DNA of 64,000 nucleotides from Candidatus Eisenbacteria bacterium. Lineage in GTDB: Bacteria > Eisenbacteria > RBG-16-71-46 > JACRLI01. The notes beneath the pieces are model-generated. The model ran no database searches. It saw nothing but the letters and a program-made list of their open reading frames with translations, and was not told the origin of the DNA. Of this stretch, positions 45,476 to 54,326 are shown piece by piece (the stretch's first letter is position 1; every line of letters begins with the position of its first letter). The stretch covers positions 46,533 to 110,532 of the forward strand of contig JACRLI010000014.1 in assembly GCA_016235265.1 (NCBI GenBank). Direction: 5' to 3'. The translations under genes and the position numbers were made by a program.

Positions 45476-45859
45476 CTAGCCCGGGTGGGGGGTCGCCCGC
45501 GCCAGCAGCTCGCGCGCGGCCACCAGAAGATCCGTGAGGTCGGAGGGCTTGGGGAAGAAGCGGTCGGCGCCGGCCTTCACCGCGCGGTCGCGGTAGGCCG
45601 GCTCGGCGTTGCCGGAGAGCACAATCACCGGCACGCCGGAGAGGCGCGGCGTGGCACGCACCTTCTCCAGCACCTGGAACCCGTTGCCGCGAGGCAGGCC
45701 GAGATCGAGGAACACCAGGTCCGGCGGCTCGCGCAGCAGCGCCTCCAGCGCCTGTGCGCCCGTGGATGCGGAGGAGACGTCGTAGCCATCCTGCTGCAGG
45801 CGGTAGGAGAAGATCCGGACGAGATCGTCGTCGTCGTCCACGACCAGGATGCGGCTCAT
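45476..45859 (-). CDS. stand-alone response-regulator receiver domain
   Basis: 127 residues, a single CheY-like domain. Acidic pocket at D8-D10, phosphorylation site Asp52 (FLDLGLP), Ser82 and Lys104 (the PKP loop) all present. No output domain, so it would act by protein contact or phosphorelay. Located 110 bases after the pyruvate/2-oxoacid E1 pair on the same strand, 95 bases before the ECF gene; no kinase in the window. Confidence 0.9.
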   Translation of the reverse strand: MSRILVVDDDDDLVRIFSYRLQQDGYDVSSASTGAQALEALLREPPDLVFLDLGLPRGNGFQVLEKVRATPRLSGVPVIVLSGNAEPAYRDRAVKAGADRFFPKPSDLTDLLVAARELLARATPHPG

Positions 45860-45969
45860 GCCGTCAGTCTACGCCGGGGCGGCCGGGGCGGGCAACCGCC
45901 GGGAAGCCCGATGTTCACGACCGGCCGCGGAGGCGCGTCCCGCATGCCGGGCCCCGGACACGATGGCGG

Positions 45970-46950
45970 TCAGTATCTTGCGGTATTCCTCGCGACTTCC
46001 AGCACCTTCGCGGCGTTCGGCAGGTAGAACTCCTCCAGCGGCGGACTGAAGGGCACCGGGGTGTCCAGCGCCGCCACCCGGCCCACGGGCGCGTCCAGGT
46101 ACTCCAGCGCGTGCTCGGCGATCTCGGCGGCGATCTCGGCGCCCACCCCGCCGCGACGGCGGTCCTCGTGGGCCACCACCACGCGGTGCGTGCGGCGCAC
46201 GCTCTGCATCACCGTGTCCAGGTCCATCGGTACCAGGCTGCGCAGGTCGATCACCTCCGCCTCCACGCCCTCCGCCGCCAGCGTCTGCGCGGCCTCCAGG
46301 GCCATGGCCACGGTGGAACCGTAGCCCACGAGGGTGAGGTGCCGGCCCGGACGGCGCACCGCGGCCTGACCCAGCGGCACGCTGAAATCGGCCTCCGGCA
46401 CCTCGTCGCGCACCCGGCGGTACAGGAACTTGTGCTCCAGGTACAGTACCGGGTTGTCGTCGCGGATGGCGGAGACCATCAGCCCCCGGGCGTCGTACGC
46501 GGTGGCGGGAGCCACGATCTTGAGCCCCGGCGCGTGGAAGAAGTACGCCTCGATGTTCTGCGAATGGAACGGGCCGCCGTGCACCCCGCCCCCGGAGGGG
46601 CAGCGCACCACCATCGGGACCTTGAATCCGAAGCGGTAGTGCAGGGTGCCGGCGTTGTTCACCAGCTGGTTGAACGCCAGCGAGATGAAGTCCGCGAACT
46701 GCATCTCGGCCACCGGCCGAAGTCCGCGCAGGGCCATTCCGATGGCCATGCCCACGATGCTGGACTCCGCCATCGGGGTGTCCAGCACCCGGGCCTCCCC
46801 GAACTCCTCGAGCAGGCCCTCGGTGACCTTGAACGCCCCGCCGTACGCGCCGATGTCCTCGCCCAGGCACACCACGCGGCGGTCGCGGCGCATCTCGCCG
46901 CGCAGTCCCTCCCGGATGGCCTCGATGTAGGTGCGCGCCGGCACGGTCAT
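45970..46950 (-). CDS. 2-oxoacid dehydrogenase E1 component, beta subunit
   Basis: 326 residues. Typical pyruvate/branched-chain E1 beta: an N-terminal thiamine-diphosphate region (CLGEDIGAYGGAFKVT), FADFISLAFNQL, the phosphate-loop histidine in HGGPFHSQNIEA, and a transketolase C-terminal domain. It pairs with the E1 alpha encoded upstream, whose stop overlaps this ATG (ATGA). No E2 or E3 gene lies nearby, so the complex must draw them from elsewhere. Confidence 0.92.
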   Translation of the reverse strand: MTVPARTYIEAIREGLRGEMRRDRRVVCLGEDIGAYGGAFKVTEGLLEEFGEARVLDTPMAESSIVGMAIGMALRGLRPVAEMQFADFISLAFNQLVNNAGTLHYRFGFKVPMVVRCPSGGGVHGGPFHSQNIEAYFFHAPGLKIVAPATAYDARGLMVSAIRDDNPVLYLEHKFLYRRVRDEVPEADFSVPLGQAAVRRPGRHLTLVGYGSTVAMALEAAQTLAAEGVEAEVIDLRSLVPMDLDTVMQSVRRTHRVVVAHEDRRRGGVGAEIAAEIAEHALEYLDAPVGRVAALDTPVPFSPPLEEFYLPNAAKVLEVARNTARY

Positions 46951-47996
46951 ACCCCCCCGCCGAGGGTGCGGCCGGAGCCGCCCTCGGCGTACACCCCGCG
47001 CGCCGCCTCGGCGGGCTCGGGCATGGGGCTCTGCTCGGCCCACGTCACCGCGGCGTCGATCTCCCCGGCCACCCGCTCGGTCCACGCCGGCACGTCCGCC
47101 TCGTGCAGCACGCCGTGGCGGAGCAGGTAGCGCTCGTAGCGCGCCACCGGGTCGCGGCGCCGGCCCTCCTCGATCAGTTCGCGGGGCACGTACTGCGCGG
47201 GGTCGTGCACCGAGTGGCCCATCATGCGCATGGTCTCGCACTCGAGCATCGTGGGCCCCTCGCCGCGGCGGCCGCGTTCGGCGGCCCGGCGCGCGGCGGC
47301 GTACACCGCCAGGATGTTGTTGCCGTCCACGCGCACCCCGGAGATGCCGTAGCCGGCGGCGCGGTCGGAGATGTGCTCGCAGCGGTACTGCCGGTTCACC
47401 GGCGTGGAGTAGGCAAAGCGGTTGTTCTCGACCACCAGGATGAACGGGATGTCCAGGACCGCGGCGAAGTTCAGGGCCTCGTGCACCTCACCGATGCTGG
47501 AGCCCCCGTCGCCGATGTAGCTCATGGTGACCACCGTGCGGCCGAGGACCCTGCCGGCGTAGGAGATGCCCACCGCCACCGGCAGCATGGCCCCGATGTG
47601 GCTGATGCAGCCCACGATCCCCAGCTCCGGGTTGGCCAGGTGGACGTTGCCGTCCTTGCCGCCGGTGGGGCTGGTGGCCTTGCCCATGTACTGGGCGAAG
47701 ATGTACTTGAGCGGCTGCCCGCGGGCGATCTGCGCGCCCAGGTCGCGGTGCAGGGGCAGCAGCACGTCGCCCGGGCCCAGGGCGAAGGCCGAGCCCACGG
47801 TGGTGGCTTCGTGCCCGTAGCCGGGGTACAGCCCGCCCACCACCTTGCTCTGCTTGAACAGGCTCACCAGGCGCAGTTCCAGCTCGCGCGCCAGGCGCAC
47901 GTGGTGGTAGAGGCCGATCAGCGTCTCGCGGGGGATGTCCCCGTAGTCGTCGTCCGGGATCTCGACGAGGTCGCTGGTCGCGCGGGGCTCGGACAT
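46947..47996 (-). CDS. 2-oxoacid dehydrogenase E1 component, alpha subunit
   Basis: 349 residues. Thiamine-diphosphate motif GDGGSSIGEVHEALNFA with the partner NN (FILVVENNRFAYST), the alpha-subunit pattern GKDGNVHLANPE, and a MMGHSVHD loop. This decarboxylates pyruvate or a branched-chain 2-oxoacid and passes the acyl group to lipoyl-E2. Sequence style is close to pyruvate/acetoin/branched-chain E1 alpha; the substrate cannot be fixed by eye. First gene of the pair. Confidence 0.9.
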   Translation of the reverse strand: MSEPRATSDLVEIPDDDYGDIPRETLIGLYHHVRLARELELRLVSLFKQSKVVGGLYPGYGHEATTVGSAFALGPGDVLLPLHRDLGAQIARGQPLKYIFAQYMGKATSPTGGKDGNVHLANPELGIVGCISHIGAMLPVAVGISYAGRVLGRTVVTMSYIGDGGSSIGEVHEALNFAAVLDIPFILVVENNRFAYSTPVNRQYRCEHISDRAAGYGISGVRVDGNNILAVYAAARRAAERGRRGEGPTMLECETMRMMGHSVHDPAQYVPRELIEEGRRRDPVARYERYLLRHGVLHEADVPAWTERVAGEIDAAVTWAEQSPMPEPAEAARGVYAEGGSGRTLGGGV

Positions 47997-48137
47997 GGGT
48001 GGCCGGATTCCTGACAGGTGGGGGTGGGGCGGCCGATGATCAAGCCCACGATAGCAGCCTCTCACGGCCGGTGACAAGCGGCGCGGATTTCTGTGCTATC
48101 CTGCCTCGTCACGTCCACCTTCAACCATGGAGTCCGC

Positions 48138-49802
48138 ATGGCGACCACAGTCCAAGCGGCGGCCGCGCCCGGGGATCCCAAGCCTTCCATAGGGAACCAG
48201 ATCGGCTCGCTTCCGCGCTCCTACTGGATGGTGAACATCATCGAGATGTTCGAGCGCCTCGCCTACTACGGCGTGCGCGTCGTGATCCCCATCTACATCG
48301 CGCAGGCCGACGCCATCGGAGGCCTGCACTTCACCATGGCGCAGAAGGCCAACATCTTCGCCATCTGGGCGGCGGTGCAGACCTTCGTGCCGCTGTTCTC
48401 GGGCGGCTTCGCCGACCGGTACGGCTACAAGCGCACCATTGCGGCGGCGGTGGCCATCAACGTGATCGGCTACCTGCTCATGGCCACGCAGCGCGAGTAC
48501 CTGCCGTTCCTGCTGGGCTGCTGCACGCTGGCCTTCGGCACGGCCATCTTCAAGCCGGGGGTGCAGGGCACGCTGTCGCAATCGCTCTCCAAGGTGAACA
48601 GCGGCGTGGGCTGGGGCATCTTCTACATGATGGTGAACGTGGGCGCGTTCCTGGGCCCGCCGCTGGCCCACGAGCTGCGCGGCCTGTCGTGGCCCATGCT
48701 GTTCATGGGCTGCGCGTGCATCATGGCGCTCAACTACCTGATGCTGCTGACCTACCCCGAGGTGGGGGCGGGCGGCCACGGCGAGGCGACCGAGGTGAAG
48801 AAGCGCGGCGTCTCCGACTTCGTGCGCCTGGCGGTGCTGATCGGGATCGGCCTGGTGCTGGCCCGGGTGCTGTTCTGGGGCAACCACAACGCGGCCGTCG
48901 CCAGCGTGGTGGACCTCACCATCTTCGGGGTGCTGCTGCTGATCCTGAAGGGCCAGGCCCAGCCGGTGAACAAGCAGACCGGCACGCCGCTGGACGTGCT
49001 GGTCACCACCTTCAGGAACCTCATGCAGCCCACGCTGCTGGCGTTCATCCTGATCATGTCCGGCTTCTGGCTCATGTTCATGCAGCTCTTCGACCTGCTG
49101 CCCAACTTCATCGAGGACTGGGTGGACAGCTCGCAGATGGTCGCGGCGCTGCACGTGCCGCAGTTCATGCTGCAGCAGGGCTCGCTGCGCGGGCCGCAGA
49201 TGTCCCAGGAGTGGATGATCAACTTCGACGCCGGCCTGGTGATCGTGGGCGTGGTGTTCGTCTCGTGGCTGGTCTCGCGCATGCGGCGCATCATGTCCAT
49301 CACCATCGGCATGGTGATCGCCACCGCCGGGCTGGTGCTCTCCGGCTACACCACTTCCGGGTACCTGTGCCTGCTGGGCATCCTGGTGTTCGCGGTGGGC
49401 GAGATGCTGGCCTCCCCGAAGCTCAACGAGTACCTGGGCGTGATCGCGCCCCCGGGCCAGAAGGGCCTGTACATGGGCTACGCCAACGTACCCTTCGCGA
49501 TCGGCTGGGTGAGCGCCTCCAAGCTGGGCGGCTACGTGTACGGCGAATGGGGCGAGAAGGCCAAGCTGGCGCAGGACTACCTGGCGCAGCACCACCAGAT
49601 CACCGGCGTGTCCCGGCCGGAGGCGATGCAGAAGCTGCTGGCGGTCACCGGCCTGAACCACGTGGACGCCACCAGCATGCTGTGGAACGCCTACCACCCG
49701 GGCCGGCTGTTCTTCGTCTTCGGCGTGGTCGGCATGCTGTCGGCCCTGCTGATGCTGGCGTACTCGCAGTGGGTGAAGGGCATGGAGTCGCACAACGTTT
49801 GA
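48138..49802 (+). CDS. POT/PTR-family proton-dependent oligopeptide transporter
   Basis: 554 residues, with about twelve or more hydrophobic segments. The first helix carries the POT ExxER motif as EMFERLAYYG. A GGFADRYGYKRT loop follows TM2, typical of the major facilitator superfamily. An ILKGQAQPVNKQTG cytoplasmic stretch separates two halves. It brings in di- and tripeptides with protons. The ATG at 48138 has a GGAG upstream; a weak -10 (TATCCT) is at 48097. The GNAT-like gene overlaps its stop. Confidence 0.88.
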   Translation: MATTVQAAAAPGDPKPSIGNQIGSLPRSYWMVNIIEMFERLAYYGVRVVIPIYIAQADAIGGLHFTMAQKANIFAIWAAVQTFVPLFSGGFADRYGYKRTIAAAVAINVIGYLLMATQREYLPFLLGCCTLAFGTAIFKPGVQGTLSQSLSKVNSGVGWGIFYMMVNVGAFLGPPLAHELRGLSWPMLFMGCACIMALNYLMLLTYPEVGAGGHGEATEVKKRGVSDFVRLAVLIGIGLVLARVLFWGNHNAAVASVVDLTIFGVLLLILKGQAQPVNKQTGTPLDVLVTTFRNLMQPTLLAFILIMSGFWLMFMQLFDLLPNFIEDWVDSSQMVAALHVPQFMLQQGSLRGPQMSQEWMINFDAGLVIVGVVFVSWLVSRMRRIMSITIGMVIATAGLVLSGYTTSGYLCLLGILVFAVGEMLASPKLNEYLGVIAPPGQKGLYMGYANVPFAIGWVSASKLGGYVYGEWGEKAKLAQDYLAQHHQITGVSRPEAMQKLLAVTGLNHVDATSMLWNAYHPGRLFFVFGVVGMLSALLMLAYSQWVKGMESHNV

Positions 49803-50575
49803 GCGACCCTGAGGACCGCGGCACGGAGGGCACGCTGGCGCTGGTGAGCCTCGCGGAGCGCCCCGACCTCCGCGAGGCCATGAACGCGCACAACCGCGCG
49901 GCGTGGCCGGAGCTCATGTTTCACGACCCCGTCGCCAACCGGCTGTGGGGGAACCTGTACGAGCACTTCGCCGGGTTCCAGCTGCTGCTGCTGGAGCCCG
50001 GCGGGCGCCCTTGCGCCGCGGCGAACTCCGCGCCGCTGCGCTGGGACGGCACCGACGCCGACCTGCCCGCGGGCTGGGACGACCAGTTCGAGCGCACCGT
50101 GGCGGACCGCGCCGCCGGTCGCGAACCCGACACGCTCGGGGCCCTGCAGATCGTGGTGGCGGGCTCCCGCCGCGGCGACAGGCTCGGCGGGCGGATGCTC
50201 GGTGCCCTGCGCTCCCTGGCGGGCGAACGCGGCTTCCGGGCGCTCATCGCCTGCGTGCGTCCCACCCTGAAGGATCGCTATCCCACCATCCCCATCGAAC
50301 GCTACGCCGGATGGACCCGCGACGACGGGCTGCCATTCGACCCGTGGATCCGGCTGCACGCGCGCCTGGGCGGGCGCATCGCCCGCGCCGCGCCGCGGTC
50401 CATGACGATTCCCGGCAGCGTGCAGGAATGGGAGAAGTGGGCCGGGATGGCCTTTCCCGGGAGCGGCGACTACGTGGTGCCGGGCGCGGCGGCCCCGGTG
50501 CGCATGGACCGCGAGGCGGGCACGGGTGTGTACCACGATCCGAACGTGTGGATGGTGCACGCGCTGGGGCGTTGA
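49799..50575 (+). CDS. GNAT-like acetyltransferase domain protein
   Basis: 258 residues from TTG 49799, overlapping the transporter stop (TTGA). The core VVAGSRRGDRLGGRMLGALRSLA matches the GNAT acetyl-CoA-binding signature (Q/RxxGxG/A in variant form RRGDRLG), followed by a beta strand and helix. A long C-terminal part (TIPIERYAGW... to GVYHDPNVWMVH) is specific to this protein. The substrate, possibly a peptide or amine, cannot be read. The overlap implies coupled translation with the peptide transporter. Confidence 0.65.
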   Translation: MSDPEDRGTEGTLALVSLAERPDLREAMNAHNRAAWPELMFHDPVANRLWGNLYEHFAGFQLLLLEPGGRPCAAANSAPLRWDGTDADLPAGWDDQFERTVADRAAGREPDTLGALQIVVAGSRRGDRLGGRMLGALRSLAGERGFRALIACVRPTLKDRYPTIPIERYAGWTRDDGLPFDPWIRLHARLGGRIARAAPRSMTIPGSVQEWEKWAGMAFPGSGDYVVPGAAAPVRMDREAGTGVYHDPNVWMVHALGR

Positions 50576-50604
50576 AGCCCGGGACACCCCCTCGCCGGGC
50601 CCTC

Positions 50605-50633
50605 TTTCCACCGCCGCCCACATCGTCCATAAT
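50605..50633 (+). promoter_or_regulatory. promoter of the dsrC cluster
   Basis: TTTCCA, 17 bases, CATAAT. Start near 50640; the ATG follows at 50712 after a 70-base leader. Confidence 0.4.
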
Positions 50634-50711
50634 CCACGGTGAGCATCGGCCCGCCGCCCGGTATCCGGGCTGCCGGGCGCGGTTGGGTGGAGGTTTCCCC
50701 GGGGGGGATGC

Positions 50712-51032
50712 ATGCCTGCGATCGAATTCTCCGGCAAACAACTGGAAGTCAACGAGGAAGGATTCCTGGTCCGCCCCGGGGAGTGGACCGAGGAACTGGC
50801 GCTGTTCCTGGCGAAGAGCGCCGAGGACCTCGACGCGCTCGGGGACGAGCACTGGGCGGTGATCCGCTTCATCCGCGGTCACTTCGAGGAACACGGCTCC
50901 GCGCCCATGGTCCGCTCCATCTGCAAGACCACCGGACTGCCGCTGAAGAGGGTCTACGAACTGTTCCCCTCGGGCCCCGCGCGCGGCGCGTGCAAGCTCG
51001 CCGGCCTGCCCAAGCCGGACGGCTGCGTGTAG
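50712..51032 (+). CDS. dsrC: DsrC-family sulfur-carrier protein
   Basis: 106 residues, the usual length. The C-terminal arm RGACKLAGLPKPDGCV keeps both redox cysteines, C94 and C105, with ten residues between. TusE proteins keep only the last one, so this is a true DsrC. DsrC carries a trisulfide or persulfide between sulfite reductase and the membrane DsrMKJOP complex. A membrane haem protein and a DsrK-like iron-sulfur protein follow directly. No dsrAB is in this window. Confidence 0.94.
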   Translation: MPAIEFSGKQLEVNEEGFLVRPGEWTEELALFLAKSAEDLDALGDEHWAVIRFIRGHFEEHGSAPMVRSICKTTGLPLKRVYELFPSGPARGACKLAGLPKPDGCV

Positions 51033-51037
51033 CCGCC

Positions 51038-51658
51038 ATGGCGCCGCCCCTGCAGATCGCGGTGCTGGTGAGCGGGGCGTGGGCCCTGGGGGCGCTGGCC
51101 ACGGAAGTGCTGCGGTCCCGCGCCCGCGGGCGGCCGCGGTATTTCTCGAGACCCGCCGGGGATCCGCGCCGCGGCGTGCTCTACGCTTTCGGGCCCGGGA
51201 TGTCACCCACCGCGAAGGAGAGCACCCGCGAGAACCTGCCGGCGTGGGTCGCGGGGGTGGCGTATCACCTGGGCATCTTCGCCTCGCTCGCACTCCTGGC
51301 AGTGCATGTCGCAGGTGCCGGGCCCGCAGGATGGCCGCTGCGCGTGTTCCGGGCCGTGGCCGCCGTGGGCGCGCTGGCCGGCGCCGCGCTGCTGGCGAAG
51401 CGCCTGGCCGACTCCCGCCTGCGGCGCCTGAGCGTGCCCGATGATCTCCTGGCGAACATCCTGTGCACCGGCCTCTCGGCGCTGACCTCCGCCCGCGCCC
51501 CGGGCGCCCCGGTCGAGCCGCTGTGGCTCGCGTGGGGCACGGCGCTGCTGCTGTACATCCCGCTGGGCAAGATCCGGCACTGTTTCTTCTTCTTCACCAC
51601 CCGCGCCTTCATGGGCGCGCACTTCGGGCGGCGGGGCACGTTCCCGCCGCCGGCGTAG
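51038..51658 (+). CDS. DsrM/NarI-like membrane cytochrome b
   Basis: 206 residues with about five hydrophobic segments. Candidate haem histidines at YHLGIF (about 77), AVHVAG (about 90), KIRHCFF and GAHFG. The sequence around SVPDDLLANILCTGL and PLGKIRHCFFFFTTR follows the NarI/DsrM pattern. It starts six bases after dsrC and should form the quinol-facing membrane subunit for the DsrK-like protein. It is shorter than DsrM from sulfate reducers (about 330), closer to a truncated core. Confidence 0.75.
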   Translation: MAPPLQIAVLVSGAWALGALATEVLRSRARGRPRYFSRPAGDPRRGVLYAFGPGMSPTAKESTRENLPAWVAGVAYHLGIFASLALLAVHVAGAGPAGWPLRVFRAVAAVGALAGAALLAKRLADSRLRRLSVPDDLLANILCTGLSALTSARAPGAPVEPLWLAWGTALLLYIPLGKIRHCFFFFTTRAFMGAHFGRRGTFPPPA

Positions 51659-51667
51659 GGGGGCGCC

Positions 51668-53023
51668 GTGGCCACGCACAAGGACGCGCTGGATGAGCGG
51701 CTGGAGCGGCTCACGCCGGAGGACTTCCGGCGCGGCCTGCGGGCGTTTTCCGCGAAGATCCGCGAAGCCGAGTCCTCGTGGCTCCAGACATGCGTGCGCT
51801 GCGGCCTGTGCGCCGACTCGTGCCACTACTTTCGGGCCGACGGCGAGCTGGAGTCCATCCCCGCGTACAAGCTGGAGCTGGCGGCCTCGGTGTTCCGCCG
51901 CAACTTCACGGCCGCGGGCCGCCTGGCGCCCGCGCTGGTGGGGGCGCGCTCCCTGGATAAGGAAATGGCACGCCGGTGGATCGAGGCGATCTTCGGCCGG
52001 TGTTCCCTGTGCGGGCGGTGCAGCCTGAACTGCACCACCGGCGTGCACATCGCCGGAGTGCTCCGCGCGGCGCGCGGGGCGCTGGCCGAGATGGGACTGG
52101 TGCCCGACGACCTGCAGGCCACGGTGGACCTGAGCCTCTCCACGGGCAACAACATGGGCATCACCCGGCAGGACTGGCTCGACACGGTGGAGTGGATCGG
52201 GGAGGAGCTGCGAACCGAGACGGGCGATCCCGCGGCCGGCATCCCCGTGGACAAGACCGGGGCGAAGGTACTGTTCACGGTGAACCCGCGGGAGCCGAAG
52301 TTCTACCCGCTGTCGCTGCAGGCCAGCGCGGCGGTGTTCCACGCGGCGGGCGAGGACTGGACCGTGGCCAGCGAGGGCTGGGACCTCACCAACTACGGGC
52401 TGTTCACGGGCAACGTGGAGCAGGGTCGGGCGATCTCGGAGAACCTGGTGCGGTCCATGGAACGGCTGGGCTGCCGGACGCTGGTGATCGGCGAATGTGG
52501 CCACGGCTTCGCCGCGGCCCGCTGGGAGGCGCCCGAGTGGCGCCAGGAGGGCTACCGTTTCGAGGTGCGCAGCTTCCTCGAAGTCATGGAGGATTATCTC
52601 CTCGAGGGGCGCATCCGCGTGGACCGGTCGCGGCACCCGGGGAAGGTCACGCTCCACGACCCCTGCAACCTGGTGCGCAGCGGTGGGGTGTCCGAGCCCC
52701 AGCGCACGGTGTTGCGCAGGACGGTGACGCGCCTGGTGGAGATGAGCCCCTGCGGCCGGGAGAACTTCTGCTGCGGCGGTGGCGGTGGGCAGCTGTCCAT
52801 GGCCCGCTTCCGGGCGAAGCGCCTCCAGGCCGGCTCGGTGAAGGCGGAGCAGATCCGGAAGACCGGCGCGGCCACGGTGGTGGCCCCGTGCCACAACTGC
52901 ATCGACCAGTTGATGGAGTTGAACCGGGAGTACAAGCTCGGGGTGGCCATCAAGACCGTGGCGGAGATGGTGGCGGACGCCCTGATCCGGCCTGCGTGCG
53001 CAGGCATGAGAGGTGAAGCATGA
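51668..53023 (+). CDS. DsrK/HdrD-like iron-sulfur protein
   Basis: 451 residues from GTG 51668. Two [4Fe-4S] ferredoxin-like clusters: C42-x2-C45-x2-C48-x3-C52 and C112-x2-C115-x2-C118-x3-C122. Then a cysteine-rich CCG region typical of DsrK/HdrD: HDPC, FCCGGGGG and APCHNC in the last third, which would hold the special active-site cluster. This is the subunit that reduces the DsrC trisulfide or a related disulfide. Begins nine bases after the membrane subunit. Its stop overlaps the cysteine desulfurase start (ATGA). Confidence 0.88.
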   Translation: MATHKDALDERLERLTPEDFRRGLRAFSAKIREAESSWLQTCVRCGLCADSCHYFRADGELESIPAYKLELAASVFRRNFTAAGRLAPALVGARSLDKEMARRWIEAIFGRCSLCGRCSLNCTTGVHIAGVLRAARGALAEMGLVPDDLQATVDLSLSTGNNMGITRQDWLDTVEWIGEELRTETGDPAAGIPVDKTGAKVLFTVNPREPKFYPLSLQASAAVFHAAGEDWTVASEGWDLTNYGLFTGNVEQGRAISENLVRSMERLGCRTLVIGECGHGFAAARWEAPEWRQEGYRFEVRSFLEVMEDYLLEGRIRVDRSRHPGKVTLHDPCNLVRSGGVSEPQRTVLRRTVTRLVEMSPCGRENFCCGGGGGQLSMARFRAKRLQAGSVKAEQIRKTGAATVVAPCHNCIDQLMELNREYKLGVAIKTVAEMVADALIRPACAGMRGEA

Positions 53024-54243
53024 ACCCAGTTGCGAGCAATCCCCACGACATCCGATGTCCCGTGGACACACCCCCGGCCGGCCTGATCTACCTCGACAAC
53101 GGCGCCACTTCCTTCCCCAAGCCGCCCGGCGTGTACACCTTCATGGACCATTTCTACCGGCACGCCGGGGTGAACCCCGGCCGCTCCGGCTATGACCTGT
53201 GCCTGGAGTCCGGCCACCTGGTGGAGGACACGCGCAAGCTGCTCACGGAGTTCTTCCACGGCAGCGATCCCAACCGGCTGGTGTTCGGCCACAACGCCAC
53301 CGACGCGCTGAACCTGGCCATCTTCGGGCTGCTGCAGCCCGGGGACCACGCCGTCACCACGCGCCTGGAGCACAACTCCTCGCTGCGGCCACTGTGGCAC
53401 CTTCAGGCGAGCGGCGTGGAAGTGGACTGGGTGGACTTCGACGACCGCGGCTACGTGGACCCCGGGGAAGTGATTGCGAAGCTCCGTCCCACCACCCGAG
53501 CCGTGGTGGTGAACCACGCCTCGAACGTGACCGGCACGGTGCAGCCAGCCGGGGAGATCGGCCGCGCGTGCCGGGCGCGGGGCATCCCCATGGTGCTCGA
53601 CGTGTCGCAGACCGCGGGCATGGTGCCGGTGGACGTGGAGGCGCTGGGAGCCGGGGTGGTGTGCTTCACCGGCCACAAGTCCCTGATGGGCCCGATGGGC
53701 ACCGGCGGCATGTACGTGGCCGAAGGGGTGGAGTTGCGGCACACGCGCGCCGGGGGCACCGGGGTGCGCAGCGCGCAGCGCTTTCACTTGGACGAGTACC
53801 CCTACCGCATGGAATACGGCACCCCCAACCTTCCGGGAATCGCCGGGCTGCACGCCGGCGTGATGTGGGTGATGGAACAGGGCCTCGGGAACCTGCACCG
53901 CCGCGAAATGGCGCTGTGGACGAGGCTGCGGGACGGCCTGCGGGAGATCGAGGGCGTGACGCTGTACTGCCAGGACTCCGCGCAGGACCGGATCAGCGTG
54001 CTGCTGTTCAACGTGGACGGCCTGGAGGCGCTGGACACCGGCACGATGCTCGACGTGGACTACAACATCGCCTGCCGCACCGGGCTGCACTGCGCGCCGA
54101 TGGTGCACGAGCGCCTGGGCACCGACAAGATCCACGGCGCGGTGCGCATGGGCATCGGCCCGTTCAATACGCCGGAGCACATGGACGTGGCCATCCGGGC
54201 GGTGCGCGAGATCGCGGAATCGCGCCGCGGACGGAAGGGTTGA
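53020..54243 (+). CDS. cysteine desulfurase (SufS/CsdA-like)
   Basis: 407 residues. PLP lysine in [11 protein letters not shown] (K220), PLP aspartate in LDVSQTAG (193-200), and the reactive Cys358 in RTGLHCAP, at the class II (SufS) position. It frees sulfur from cysteine as a persulfide. The ATG overlaps the DsrK-like stop, an arrangement that strongly implies delivery of sulfur to or from the neighbouring Dsr proteins. No SufE/SufU acceptor is adjacent; DsrC could act as that acceptor. Confidence 0.9.
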   Translation: MNPVASNPHDIRCPVDTPPAGLIYLDNGATSFPKPPGVYTFMDHFYRHAGVNPGRSGYDLCLESGHLVEDTRKLLTEFFHGSDPNRLVFGHNATDALNLAIFGLLQPGDHAVTTRLEHNSSLRPLWHLQASGVEVDWVDFDDRGYVDPGEVIAKLRPTTRAVVVNHASNVTGTVQPAGEIGRACRARGIPMVLDVSQTAGMVPVDVEALGAGVVCFTGHKSLMGPMGTGGMYVAEGVELRHTRAGGTGVRSAQRFHLDEYPYRMEYGTPNLPGIAGLHAGVMWVMEQGLGNLHRREMALWTRLRDGLREIEGVTLYCQDSAQDRISVLLFNVDGLEALDTGTMLDVDYNIACRTGLHCAPMVHERLGTDKIHGAVRMGIGPFNTPEHMDVAIRAVREIAESRRGRKG

Positions 54244-54251
54244 GGACTTCG

Positions 54252-54296
54252 ATCCCCGGGCTGTCGACCCCCGGCCTGTCAGCCCCCGGGCTGGCC
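54252..54296 (+). repeat. three 15-base imperfect tandem repeats
   Basis: Copies at 54252-54266, 54267-54281 and 54282-54296 share a CCCCGGGCTG-type core. They lie between the desulfurase and synthase genes, and the last one contains the -35 of the synthase promoter. They could be a regulator's operator. Confidence 0.5.
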
Positions 54297-54320
54297 GAAC
54301 GGCCCGCGCCGGGCTATGCT
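54291..54320 (+). promoter_or_regulatory. promoter giving a leaderless cysteine synthase mRNA
   Basis: CTGGCC, 18 bases, TATGCT, then six bases to the ATG at 54327. This is the same spacing and -10 sequence as upstream of pcp. Confidence 0.55.
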
Positions 54321-54326
54321 CCCGCC

